Assembly (NCBI RefSeq): GCF_014268935.2
Contig: NZ_JABWRJ020000005.1
Coordinates: 310,001 to 374,000, forward strand
Length of the DNA: 64,000 bases
From: Pseudomonas peradeniyensis
GTDB taxonomy: Bacteria; Pseudomonadota; Gammaproteobacteria; Pseudomonadales; Pseudomonadaceae
Reading direction: 5' to 3'
Both the position numbers and the translations under genes were made by a program. Below, piece by piece: positions 1-6,487 of the stretch. The notes below the pieces were generated by a model that saw nothing but the letters and a program-made list of their open reading frames with translations, did not search any database and was not told where the DNA came from. Position 1 is the stretch's first letter, and each line of letters starts with the position of its first letter.

Positions 1-92
1 TACTCTGATTTAGGTTCCTGGCGGCGAAGGAGTCTAGCCGTCATGCAGGTAGGCTGAAATTAGAATAGATGAAATAAATCTTTCCCCTTTTT
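1..92. repeat. Inverted-repeat element, copy 1 (left end outside window)
   Basis: Copy 1 of a roughly 115-bp dispersed element. The visible part has the conserved centre (GGCGGCGAAGG, then TCTAGC, then ATGCAGGTAGGC) and the right arm AAATTAGA ... GAAATAAATCT ... CCCCTTTTT. The left arm is cut off by the window start. Five more copies follow within 3 kb, each between short ORFs. Confidence 0.75.
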
Positions 93-164
93 GCTAAAAC
101 TGGGCAGTGTGACACACCGAACGTTTGTGCCGAATGGTACTATTAATGGTATGCCGGTGAAGCC

Positions 165-692
165 ATGATTGAAATAGTCTATGAACGAATCTCTAAACGT
201 GAGTTGGCTGACTGGGGAGTAGTGTTTCAGGGTGTCTGCGGTGTTCCTAGTGTTTTAGGGTGTTTGCCAGCGTTCTATGTGGAAAAGTTTGCAGATGCTG
301 AGCTTGAAAGAATGACTGTAGACAGTCCTGCATATGATTTTATTGTCGGTTTGGCTTGTGACAGTGAACTGCTTGCACCTGAATTGTCTGAGCAGTTGGA
401 AAAAATCTGCATGCTTCAGAAGCCTGACATGCAGAGATCCAGGAAAATTTGGCGAGCGGTTGCGTTGGAAACGTTGTTGTTAGATATAGACGCTGACTCA
501 GTGTATGGTTTAATAAAGTTGTCAGAATTTTGGTCGAGTTGGGGGTGGCCTGCTGATGCACCATTGTCAATGACTTCAGGTTTAGGCGCTTTGACGGCGG
601 ATGAATATCACTCGTCATTAAATTATAAGTCCGTTGTTAATGAGCACAAGTGGTGGGTGAAAGATCAATTGTCTGGTTTTCATGAAAATTAA
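165..692 (+). CDS. Hypothetical protein, putative immunity protein (DUF2247-like?)
   Basis: A 175-residue soluble protein with no signal peptide or membrane segment. The middle and C-terminal part (FIVGLACD, then a segment around FWSSWGWPADAP) is loosely reminiscent of DUF2247, a family linked to polymorphic-toxin immunity. That is a resemblance by eye, not a firm assignment. It is the first of several unrelated small orphan genes lying head to tail and separated by one repeat family. Such arrays are usually spare immunity genes downstream of an Rhs or other polymorphic toxin, but no toxin is visible inside the window at this end. Codon use is AT-richer than in the core genes further on, suggesting acquisition by transfer. 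Confidence 0.6.
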   Translation: MIEIVYERISKRELADWGVVFQGVCGVPSVLGCLPAFYVEKFADAELERMTVDSPAYDFIVGLACDSELLAPELSEQLEKICMLQKPDMQRSRKIWRAVALETLLLDIDADSVYGLIKLSEFWSSWGWPADAPLSMTSGLGALTADEYHSSLNYKSVVNEHKWWVKDQLSGFHEN

Positions 693-802
693 AATAGGGG
701 GCGAACCTATTTTCTACTATAATTTCGGCCCTTGTGGGGGCGGAGAAATAGAGCAGTCGTACTGGGTTGGCTGAAATTAGAGTTGAAAAAAGATTTGTCC
801 AT
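691..802. repeat. Inverted-repeat element, copy 2 (diverged)
   Basis: A diverged copy with a left arm around CCTATTTTCTACTATAATTTCGG and a right arm around GGCTGAAATTAGAG followed by AAAAAAGATTTGTCCATTG. The centre is altered relative to the other copies. It starts exactly at the stop codon of the preceding ORF. Confidence 0.65.
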
Positions 803-867
803 TGTTCCGTTATGTGCAGGAAGGTGCTTAAACTCGAGTGAGATACTAATCCGTGGGGCAAATACAT

Positions 868-1251
868 ATGGGTAGTGTTTCTATTTTTGTAGAGCTTCAG
901 TGCAAGCTGGCTCTTGCATTCTTGCGCTCACACCCTGACGCAAAAGATTTGACATGGCTTCTCGACTTTCCTAAGGCTGGAGAAGTTTTTGTTGATGGCG
1001 ATAAGTGGCAATTTATCAGGCATGGTTCAGGTTTGCGTTTTGAAAAGATGACGTGTAAAGGGGGCTGGGTTGTGGATATTCATAAGTGCTTTCATGATCC
1101 AAGGATAATCGATGGTTGGCGGCTTCTTCAGTTCTTTGATTCACGTGGAGAGTGCATGGATAAGAGTCAGGTTTCTCTGTTATTAAATGAAATGTGCCTG
1201 GGCGGGCACTTGCTTGACCAAGGTGGTGGGCAGTATCTTTTTGTAGGTTAA
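868..1251 (+). CDS. Hypothetical protein, putative immunity protein (DUF6896-like)
   Basis: About 127 residues from the ATG at 868. A GTG five codons upstream (853) is also possible, but GTGGGG there sits at ribosome-binding distance from the ATG, so I prefer the ATG. The central part (WQFIRHGSGLRFEKM, then GGWVVDIHK, then IDGWRLLQFF) resembles DUF6896, small proteins found near toxin loci. There is no signal peptide or membrane helix. It lies between repeat copies 2 and 3 with no operon partner. Function is unproven; an immunity role is inferred from the neighbourhood. Confidence 0.6.
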   Translation: MGSVSIFVELQCKLALAFLRSHPDAKDLTWLLDFPKAGEVFVDGDKWQFIRHGSGLRFEKMTCKGGWVVDIHKCFHDPRIIDGWRLLQFFDSRGECMDKSQVSLLLNEMCLGGHLLDQGGGQYLFVG

Positions 1252-1276
1252 CTATGTAGGGCTAGAAAAGCGCGAC

Positions 1277-1393
1277 AAAAAGGGGTGGATTTAATTTGCT
1301 TGCTCTAATTTCGGTTCTTGGCGGCGAAGGGATCTAGCCATTATGTAGGTAGGCCGAGATTAGAGTAGGGGGAATAAATCTGTCCACTTTTTT
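1277..1393. repeat. Inverted-repeat element, copy 3 (nearly complete)
   Basis: Outer ends AAAAAGGGGTGGATTT and AATAAATCTGTCCACTTTTT are inverted repeats. Inner arms CTCTAATTTCGG and CCGAGATTAGAG extend the pairing. The unpaired centre is about 45 nt (GGCGGCGAAGGGATCTAGCC...). The transcript or single strand could fold into a long hairpin. Confidence 0.75.
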
Positions 1394-1423
1394 GATGAGA
1401 AAGTATATTTTAATGGAGGTTTT

Positions 1424-1672
1424 ATGCTTGAAAATATTAGCGAAGGTAAATTGCCGTGTCAGGTTTTTAGAGATCTGATAAAAGTCGATCCTACTATTGG
1501 TAATGTACGTCTTAGTGAGGTTTTTCATGAGGAGTTTATCGAGGTTGATAGTTTGGCTCTACAGCTTATCTGGCATTGACGGGGGCCAGGAAAAACTGAA
1601 GGAATTGGTGATGAATCACTAAATGCTGAGCTGTTGGTGATGTTGAAGAACGCTGGTTATTTGAAGAGGTGA
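1424..1672 (+). pseudogene. Small orphan (immunity-like) gene with an in-frame nonsense codon
   Basis: The ATG at 1424 follows a good ribosome-binding site (TGGAGG). Reading gives 51 codons ending ...LALQLIWH, then TGA at 1577-1579. The same frame continues without another stop for 30 codons (RGPGKTEGIGDESLNAELL..., ending NAGYLKR) to TGA at 1670-1672. The downstream half carries on a sensible protein in the same frame, so the simplest reading is one point mutation (for example TGG to TGA, giving IWHWRGPG) in a protein of 82 residues. It could also be a sequencing error. The family is not one I can name. Confidence 0.6.
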
Positions 1673-1675
1673 AAG

Positions 1676-1813
1676 ATGAGTTTTCCAGTTGTAACTGCTG
1701 AGGGGAAGGTTGGTGGCGCAACATTGGACCGGAAAAGGAGGCGACCGGAAAAGGGGACAGATTTATTTTTCCTGATTTATTTTTCCTACCCTAATTCCAG
1801 CTCCTGGCAGTAG
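1676..1813 (+). pseudogene. 5' gene fragment interrupted by repeat copy 4
   Basis: An ATG lies 3 nt after the stop of the preceding broken gene, as in an operon. It is followed by about 17 plausible codons (MSFPVVTAEGKVGGATL) and then runs straight into repeat copy 4, where it ends. It looks like the start of a former downstream gene truncated by the repeat. Short and speculative. Confidence 0.3.
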
Positions 1814-1837
1814 CGAAAATAAATCTGTCCCCTTTTT
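1749..1837. repeat. Inverted-repeat element, copy 4 (internally deleted)
   Basis: Has the cleanest terminal inverted repeat in the set: AAAAGGGGACAGATTTATTT at the left, and GAAAATAAATCTGTCCCCTT at the right. Most of the usual centre is missing, leaving CTACCCTAATTCCAGCTCCTGGCAGTAGC. The left part carries a short duplication (GATTTATTTTTCCT twice). Confidence 0.75.
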
Positions 1838-1989
1838 CGTGATCTAGCGGCAGTGTGAAAGCTCAGCTTGGGCTGGCAGAAATGTGGCAGTCTCCTGATA
1901 ATAACAACTTAGCGATATAGTTATTGGTTCTCGCCGTTCGCTGTTATGGAGCGGACCTGTGTTGTCCATTTTTTATTTTGGAGTAAGCA

Positions 1990-2322
1990 ATGATTAGTGT
2001 TTCGGAGTTGAATGAGTTGCTCATTGCCAATAATTGCTTGCATTCCATGAGCATGCAGTTTGATGAAAATGCTATGGTCTATGATTTGTCTCTATTAATT
2101 GCGGCGTCTGAAAAGGCAGGGACTGATGCGGTACGTATCAGCTTTATTGATGTAAGCCAATTGACCTCCCGGGATTTTGGCGGCGGATTAACTCAGTTGA
2201 TGCATATGAGCGTGAGTAAGCTGGATTCTGGTCTTGACAGGATACGTTATCAGTTTTGCGATCATGAGGATGGGAAGTTGTCCTTCTGCTTCTCGTCATT
2301 CTCGGTTGATTATGTGGTGTAA
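1990..2322 (+). CDS. Hypothetical protein, putative immunity protein
   Basis: A 110-residue soluble protein. The ATG is preceded by TTGGAGTAAGCA, a good ribosome-binding site. I do not recognise a family. The sequence begins MISVSELNELLIANNCLHS and has an acidic C-terminal half. It stands alone between repeat copies 4 and 5, like the other orphan ORFs in this patch, so an antitoxin or immunity role is the contextual guess. The 150 bases before it (1838-1989) hold no recognisable gene. Confidence 0.55.
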   Translation: MISVSELNELLIANNCLHSMSMQFDENAMVYDLSLLIAASEKAGTDAVRISFIDVSQLTSRDFGGGLTQLMHMSVSKLDSGLDRIRYQFCDHEDGKLSFCFSSFSVDYVV

Positions 2323-2359
2323 AAGTGGTTGTAATTTCTTGTCGTAATGTGGATGGCCG

Positions 2360-2478
2360 GAAAAGCGGACAGATCTATTTTCTTTACTCTAATTTCGGTC
2401 CCCGCGGTGTCGAAAGGATCTAGCAGCCATGCAGGGTAGGCACAAATTAGAGTAGAGAAAATAAATCTACCAACTTTT
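2360..2478. repeat. Inverted-repeat element, copy 5 (complete)
   Basis: Left arm AAAAGCGGACAGATCTATTT then CTCTAATTTCGG. Right arm AAATTAGAGTAGAGAAAATA then AATCTACC. The two arms can pair over roughly 35 bp around a 45-nt centre with the family signature TCTAGCAGCCATGCAGGGTAGGC. Confidence 0.75.
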
Positions 2479-2529
2479 GATCAATATTCAGTTGAATGTA
2501 TTTGCGCGGAATTGATTCCTGAGGTGATT

Positions 2530-2889
2530 ATGAAATATTTAGAGATTCGATCCGAGATGGAGGTAGTGTTTGAACGAGGGATTAGTGAGCGAAGTCTGAC
2601 ATTGTATCAGGCTTTTGGTTACGCCTATGATGAAATGGATAACTATTTGAAATCTAAGGTTGGGGGCGTGCGCTTGGCTGCTTATGTCTCATTGTTTATA
2701 ATTCCTGTCAAGGCTGGGTTGGCATTTGTAGCGGAGGATAATTTTACTCAAGATGTAGCCTCTGAGTTTTTGGAAGTATATTTCAGTTTGCAAATTGAAG
2801 AGCGTTGTCAGTTGTTCGAGGATGGGGCTGTGATGCTGGCAGATGCTAGAGAAGTCTTTGAGTGCTTTACGAGGTTTGGATTGGCTTGA
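2530..2889 (+). CDS. Hypothetical protein, putative immunity protein
   Basis: 119 residues from the ATG at 2530, chosen because GAGGTG lies 5 nt upstream. A TTG at 2512 would add six residues. It is a mainly helical-looking soluble protein (SLTLYQAFGYAYDEMDNYLK; FEDGAVMLADAREVFECFTR) with one hydrophobic stretch in the middle (YVSLFIIPVKAGLAFV). Family not recognised. It is bracketed by repeat copies 5 and 6, as for its neighbours. Confidence 0.55.
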   Translation: MKYLEIRSEMEVVFERGISERSLTLYQAFGYAYDEMDNYLKSKVGGVRLAAYVSLFIIPVKAGLAFVAEDNFTQDVASEFLEVYFSLQIEERCQLFEDGAVMLADAREVFECFTRFGLA

Positions 2890-2920
2890 TCTTGCACAAT
2901 AAAAGCGAATGTGGCATTCG

Positions 2921-3032
2921 GGAAAGATCTATTTTCCTGCTCTAATTTTAAACTCTTGTGAGGGCGAAGGACTCTAGCTGCGATGCAGGGGAGACCAAAA
3001 TTATAGTAGAGAAAATAAATCTGTCCCCTTTT
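2921..3032. repeat. Inverted-repeat element, copy 6 (complete)
   Basis: Left arm GAAAGATCTATTTTCCTGCT then CTAATTTT. Right arm AAAATTATAGTAGAGAAAAT then AAATCTGTCCCCTTTT. The centre retains GAGGGCGAAGGACTCTAGC and ATGCAGGGGAG. Confidence 0.75.
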
Positions 3033-3120
3033 CGAAAGCAAGCAGTGTCATTTGTTTTTTCTTATTTGTTAGAACTAAAGTGGGGCGGCTTCGATAAGAA
3101 TCCGACTGGAGGAATGTTAA

Positions 3121-3468
3121 GTGACCGATATGGCGCTGGAGGTGGAAATTTTTAATGCTGATGAAGCTGGACGTTTTCTAGCGATGGCTGCGATTGGATT
3201 ACTTTCATCAGTCAGGGCGGGTGTCATCGAACTGGATGAAGCAGAGCGCTTGTTGTTCTCGCCAGGTGTGGCAAGTGTTTTTAGAAGGAAGGGAATTTCT
3301 TCAGTTGTCTGCGATCTTGTTATGGAGTGTTGTGAGTTGGAAGATGTGCTTGGTCTCTTACCCAATAGGTTTGATAGTGAGGTTGTACGGCTTATTGATG
3401 CTTTTTCGGAGTATTTAACCGTCACGGCGCCGCTAGATGCCTATTTGGATCATGTGGAATATAGGTAG
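3121..3468 (+). CDS. DUF3969 family protein, putative immunity protein
   Basis: 115 residues from a GTG start. GGAGG at 3108-3112 gives ideal spacing. The body matches what I know of DUF3969: a helical segment with DEAERLLFSPGVASVFRRKG, then a hydrophobic helix, then CCELEDVLGLLPNRFDSEV. DUF3969 proteins are small cytosolic proteins found near Rhs or other polymorphic-toxin genes, which supports reading this patch as an immunity array. An upstream ATG (3114) is in another frame. Function inferred, not shown. Confidence 0.7.
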   Translation: MTDMALEVEIFNADEAGRFLAMAAIGLLSSVRAGVIELDEAERLLFSPGVASVFRRKGISSVVCDLVMECCELEDVLGLLPNRFDSEVVRLIDAFSEYLTVTAPLDAYLDHVEYR

Positions 3469-3557
3469 TTTATATGTCGCTGGCAGTGTCGAAGAAAGGG
3501 AGTGGATGTGGGTCTGTTCCCGATTTATACTGCGCTTTTGCACATTAATGCACGAAT

Positions 3558-4034
3558 ATGAAAATCATCAAATCCTTTGCAAGATTGACAGGGCTTAAAA
3601 AGTTTGCGGCTTGGCGAGCCGGCTGGCAGGAACCAGCATCTGTCGACCTGTTTTCCTATATTGGAGATGTCGTCAGTCCAGAGGACAGTTTGATTTTTTG
3701 CAAATGGCTTTTCCCTGATTTCGTCGTGTTCGAGGATTCGGTGATACTGGAAATGAAATTTGACGAGCCCGCATTTCGTGTGTGGCTTGATCATTTTTCA
3801 GGTGATCAAGCCGGTGTTGAGGGGATGCTGAATCACACCCATCTGTACGATGTGTTTTCAGGGTGTGGATCTTCGGTGGACGAGGTGGTTTTTGAGCAGC
3901 TGTCCGATGTGCTGGCCATGTCCTGGCGAATGGTGTTGAAGGCGCAATTCCCTGATAGAAGATTTCACGTAGAGGCTATTAACTCCGATCAGGAGTATGG
4001 CCCGGTGGTCACCTTCCATGAAATGCGTGGGTGA
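3558..4034 (+). CDS. Hypothetical protein, putative immunity protein
   Basis: 158 residues with ATG start. It begins with a basic helix (MKIIKSFARLTGLKKFAAWR) and continues as an acidic soluble protein with several Trp and Phe residues. Family not recognised. It is the last ORF of the AT-richer patch; composition changes to GC-rich right after it. A weak relic of the repeat family (GGGTCTGTTCCCGATTTAT, around 3510) precedes it. Confidence 0.55.
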   Translation: MKIIKSFARLTGLKKFAAWRAGWQEPASVDLFSYIGDVVSPEDSLIFCKWLFPDFVVFEDSVILEMKFDEPAFRVWLDHFSGDQAGVEGMLNHTHLYDVFSGCGSSVDEVVFEQLSDVLAMSWRMVLKAQFPDRRFHVEAINSDQEYGPVVTFHEMRG

Positions 4035-4202
4035 GCTTTGCCGTTCTTTTGACGACAGTACTGAGGATGTAGTGTGTCTGTCGGTCGAGGGTACGTTGCC
4101 GGATGTGCCGGTGTGCCATGTTGCACCTGCTTGAGCGCGGTTGGTTCAAGCTGTTCGAAGTCTGCATTCGGCTTCAACCTGCCGGGGCTGCGATGCAGCC
4201 CT

Positions 4203-4301
4203 TTCCGACCGGTCCGACGCCTCGGCCGGAAAGGGCCGCTCCTACAGGGGGATGCGGCCTCCTGTGGGAGCGGCCTTGCCGAGGCGTCGGACCGGCCGGA
4301 A
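4203..4301. repeat. REP doublet inside a 24-bp outer inverted repeat
   Basis: Two oppositely oriented REP cores (AAGGGCCGCTCCTACAG and CTGTGGGAGCGGCCTT) are enclosed by an outer inverted repeat. Its arms start TTCCGACCGGTCCGACGC (4203-4226) and GCCGAGGCGTCGGACCGG (4278-4301), with one mismatch over 24 bp. The whole can form one long stem. It may end transcription of the convergent GST-like gene. The rest of 4035-4322 holds no gene I can support. Confidence 0.7.
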
Positions 4302-4322
4302 AAGACCGCAAACGCCGACTGC

Positions 4323-5183
4323 TCAGTTCAACCAGCTCAACGCCGGCCCCTGGGGCACGATCCGGGTCGGGTTGATGTGGTTGTGCGAGTAGTAGTAGTG
4401 CAGCTTGATATGCGCCATGTCGATGGTGCGGTAGATCGCCGGGATCTGCGTCAGGCGCACCAGGTACTGGTACAGCGCCGGGTACTCGGCCAGGGTCTTG
4501 TGGTTGGTCTTGAAGTGCACGTAGTACACCGCCTCGTAGCGGATCAGCGTGGGCAGCAGGAACAGGTCCGACAGGCTCAGCTTGCCGCCCACCAGGTACG
4601 GCTGCTTGCGCAGCCGGTGCTCGAGGGTGTCCATGGCCGCGAAGAACTGCTGGAAGGCCTGGTCGTAGCTCTCCTGGTCCGGGGCGAAGCCCATGTGGTA
4701 GACCATGCGGTTGATGTTGGTGTGCAGCCACTGGTTGAGCTCGACGATATCGCAGCTGGAGCGGTCGGGCACCAGGTCGATCGGGGTCTTGGCCAGGGGC
4801 AGCAGGCGGGTGGCCATCTGCAGCGCCAGCTCCGCCGAATCGTTGTGCACGATACGGTTCTGCTGACGATCCCAGAGCACCGGCACCGACTGGTTGCCGG
4901 TGAAGCCCGGGCGCGAGCGCTCGTACAGGCTCGACAGCAAGGTGACGTCCTTGTGCAGCGGGTCCTGGTCGTGCTCGTCGAACTCCCAGCCCTGGTCGTG
5001 GCGGCGCGCCGCCACCGAGGTGACGTCCAGCGCATCTTCCAGGCCCAGCAGGCTCTGCACCAGGTGCACCCGGTGCGAGAACGGGCAGGCGTGGGAGATG
5101 TACAGGTGGTAGCGGTTGGGCTCGGCCACCAGTTCGCTGAGGAACAGCTCCTGGACCGACGGGTTGTCTTGGCTGCGGGTCAT
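4323..5183 (-). CDS. Glutathione S-transferase family protein (omega/xi-like)
   Basis: 286 residues. The N-terminal thioredoxin-like domain has ISHACPFSHRVHLVQSLLGL, where the Cys of ACPFSHR matches the catalytic Cys of omega and xi (glutathionyl-hydroquinone reductase) transferases. A SVPVLWD cis-Pro loop and an SAEL glutathione-binding segment follow. The C-terminal half is the helical GST domain (LVGGKLSLSDLFLLPTLIRY). It is somewhat shorter than the usual 320-residue YqjG-type enzymes. It probably removes glutathione from quinone adducts or acts as a thiol transferase in the cytosol. Its start is 1 nt after the azoR stop, so the two are almost certainly cotranscribed. Confidence 0.8.
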   Translation of the reverse strand: MTRSQDNPSVQELFLSELVAEPNRYHLYISHACPFSHRVHLVQSLLGLEDALDVTSVAARRHDQGWEFDEHDQDPLHKDVTLLSSLYERSRPGFTGNQSVPVLWDRQQNRIVHNDSAELALQMATRLLPLAKTPIDLVPDRSSCDIVELNQWLHTNINRMVYHMGFAPDQESYDQAFQQFFAAMDTLEHRLRKQPYLVGGKLSLSDLFLLPTLIRYEAVYYVHFKTNHKTLAEYPALYQYLVRLTQIPAIYRTIDMAHIKLHYYYSHNHINPTRIVPQGPALSWLN

Positions 5184-5184
5184 C

Positions 5185-5832
5185 TTACCTCCCTACGGCG
5201 GTGGCCAGGCTTGGGCATGGGCGTTCGCCGAGGGCGGCGATGCTGTGCTGGATCTTCAGGTTGGCGGCGGCCAGGCCCGCGGCCAGGCTTTCTTCGCCCA
5301 TGCCCAGGCCTTCGGCATAGATGAACTCGACGCTGTTCAGGCCGACGAAGCCCAGGGTCTGCGACAGCCAGCCGGCCAGGGTGTCGGTGCCCTGGCTGTA
5401 GACGCCGCCGCTGGCGTTGAGCACGTGCACCGGCTTGTCATCCAGCAGGCCGACCGGGGCGCCGTCGACGTAGGTGAAGGTAACGCCGCCGCGCACGATG
5501 TAGTCGACCCAGGTGTGCAGGATCGACGGTGCGCCGAAGTTGTAGCGCGGCAGGCCGATCACCACGCGGTCGGCTTCCTGGATCTCTTCGATCAACTCGT
5601 TGGACAGCTTCAGCGCTGCGGCCGCCTCGATGCTGCTGGCGTCACCGCCAAACAGGGCGTCCATGGTCACCGCATTGAGGTGCGGGATGGGCTGGGCGTG
5701 CAGGTCGCGTACCACCACCGAAGCTTCGGGGTTGACCTCTTTGAGCTGCTTGAGGAAGTTGTCCACCAGTTGGCCGGAGAAGCCGCCGTCGGACTTGATC
5801 GAGGAGCGGATGACCAGGACCTTGTGATTCAT
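5185..5832 (-). CDS. azoR: FMN-dependent NADH-azoreductase
   Basis: 215 residues with a flavodoxin-like fold. The N-terminal strand and loop (MNHKVLVIRSSIKSDGGFS) bind FMN phosphate; IGLPRYNFGAPSILHTWVDYIVRGG is the family segment contacting the isoalloxazine; NASGGVYS is the second flavin loop. AzoR enzymes reduce azo dyes and, more physiologically, quinones with NAD(P)H in the cytosol. It is followed by a GST-like gene, so the pair reads as a quinone or electrophile detoxification unit. Ribosome-binding site GAAAGGATTC precedes the ATG. The 200 bp separating it from the thioesterase gene upstream contain a REP doublet, so it may be independent of that operon. Confidence 0.85.
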   Translation of the reverse strand: MNHKVLVIRSSIKSDGGFSGQLVDNFLKQLKEVNPEASVVVRDLHAQPIPHLNAVTMDALFGGDASSIEAAAALKLSNELIEEIQEADRVVIGLPRYNFGAPSILHTWVDYIVRGGVTFTYVDGAPVGLLDDKPVHVLNASGGVYSQGTDTLAGWLSQTLGFVGLNSVEFIYAEGLGMGEESLAAGLAAANLKIQHSIAALGERPCPSLATAVGR

Positions 5833-5962
5833 TGCGAGAATCCTTTCAGTGATGTGTGTGAGAGCCAGTCTTGAGCAATCGGGCGGGAGTGAAAAGCGCA
5901 GATAATCAGGGTATTACCCTTAAGGTTGTCATGTATCGCCAGGGGCTCTGTGCTGGAACGAG

Positions 5963-6013
5963 CGCGGGGCAAGCCGGCTCCCACAAATCGCGTGGGAGCG
6001 GGCTTGCCCCGCG
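5963..6013. repeat. REP doublet (inverted pair)
   Basis: GCGGGGCAAGCCGGCTCCCA and TGGGAGCGGGCTTGCCCCGC face each other across a 9-nt loop. It lies directly after the last gene of the HMG-CoA synthase operon and could act as its 3' end structure. Confidence 0.85.
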
Positions 6014-6038
6014 ATGAACGTGATGGGTGATTACGCCA

Positions 6039-6476
6039 TTACCACTCGCGCTTGAGCCTGAACTTGCTCAGCTGCGCGCTGGCGATGCGTGTCTGGCTGC
6101 CATCGGCGTTGACCCGCCAGGCCTCGGCCTGGGTGAACATCAGGTTGCGGCCGTCGCGGATCACCTTGGCGTGGAACAGCACCTCGGTGTCCCGTGGCGT
6201 GGCCGACAGCAGCAGGGTGTTGAAACTGTTGGTCAGGGCGTACTCGTCCGGCCCCAGCAGGGGCAGGGTGGCGAGCATGCTGGTGACGTCGAGCATCGAG
6301 TAGATCACCCCGCCGTGCAGGGTCTGGCTGAGGTTGTCGATGGCATCGGTGACGGTCAGCCGGCAGGTGCACTGGCCGGGGGACTGTTCCAGCATTTCCA
6401 GCCCGCAGTAGCGCTGGTAGGCATGTTCGAGCAGCGCGCGCGAGTGCGCGGCGGCGTGGTCGCTGATGGTGCTCAT
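6039..6476 (-). CDS. Hotdog-fold thioesterase (PaaI-like)
   Basis: 145 residues from the ATG at 6476 (AAGGA spaced 6 nt). A longer open frame upstream overlaps the acyl-CoA dehydrogenase and is not used. The signature of the PaaI/4HBT hotdog fold is LHGGVIYSMLDV around residues 53-64 (HGG 54-56, Asp63), after a strand-rich start and before the central sheet (LTNSFNTLLLSATPRDTEVLF). Such enzymes hydrolyse small acyl-CoA or aryl-CoA thioesters. It is the last gene of the six-gene operon, 11 nt after the acyl-CoA dehydrogenase, so it most likely releases the pathway product from CoA. The substrate cannot be read from sequence. Confidence 0.8.
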   Translation of the reverse strand: MSTISDHAAAHSRALLEHAYQRYCGLEMLEQSPGQCTCRLTVTDAIDNLSQTLHGGVIYSMLDVTSMLATLPLLGPDEYALTNSFNTLLLSATPRDTEVLFHAKVIRDGRNLMFTQAEAWRVNADGSQTRIASAQLSKFRLKREW

Positions 6477-6487
6477 GGTGTGATCCT

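Noticed and set aside
1..3032. CRISPR array formed by the regularly spaced repeats at the window start
   Set aside because: Units are about 115 bp, diverged, 340-720 bp apart, and the spacers are ORFs. No cas genes are present.
2958..3155. 65-codon ORF across repeat copy 6
   Set aside because: Starts inside the repeat, has no ribosome-binding site, and overlaps the start of the DUF3969-like gene.
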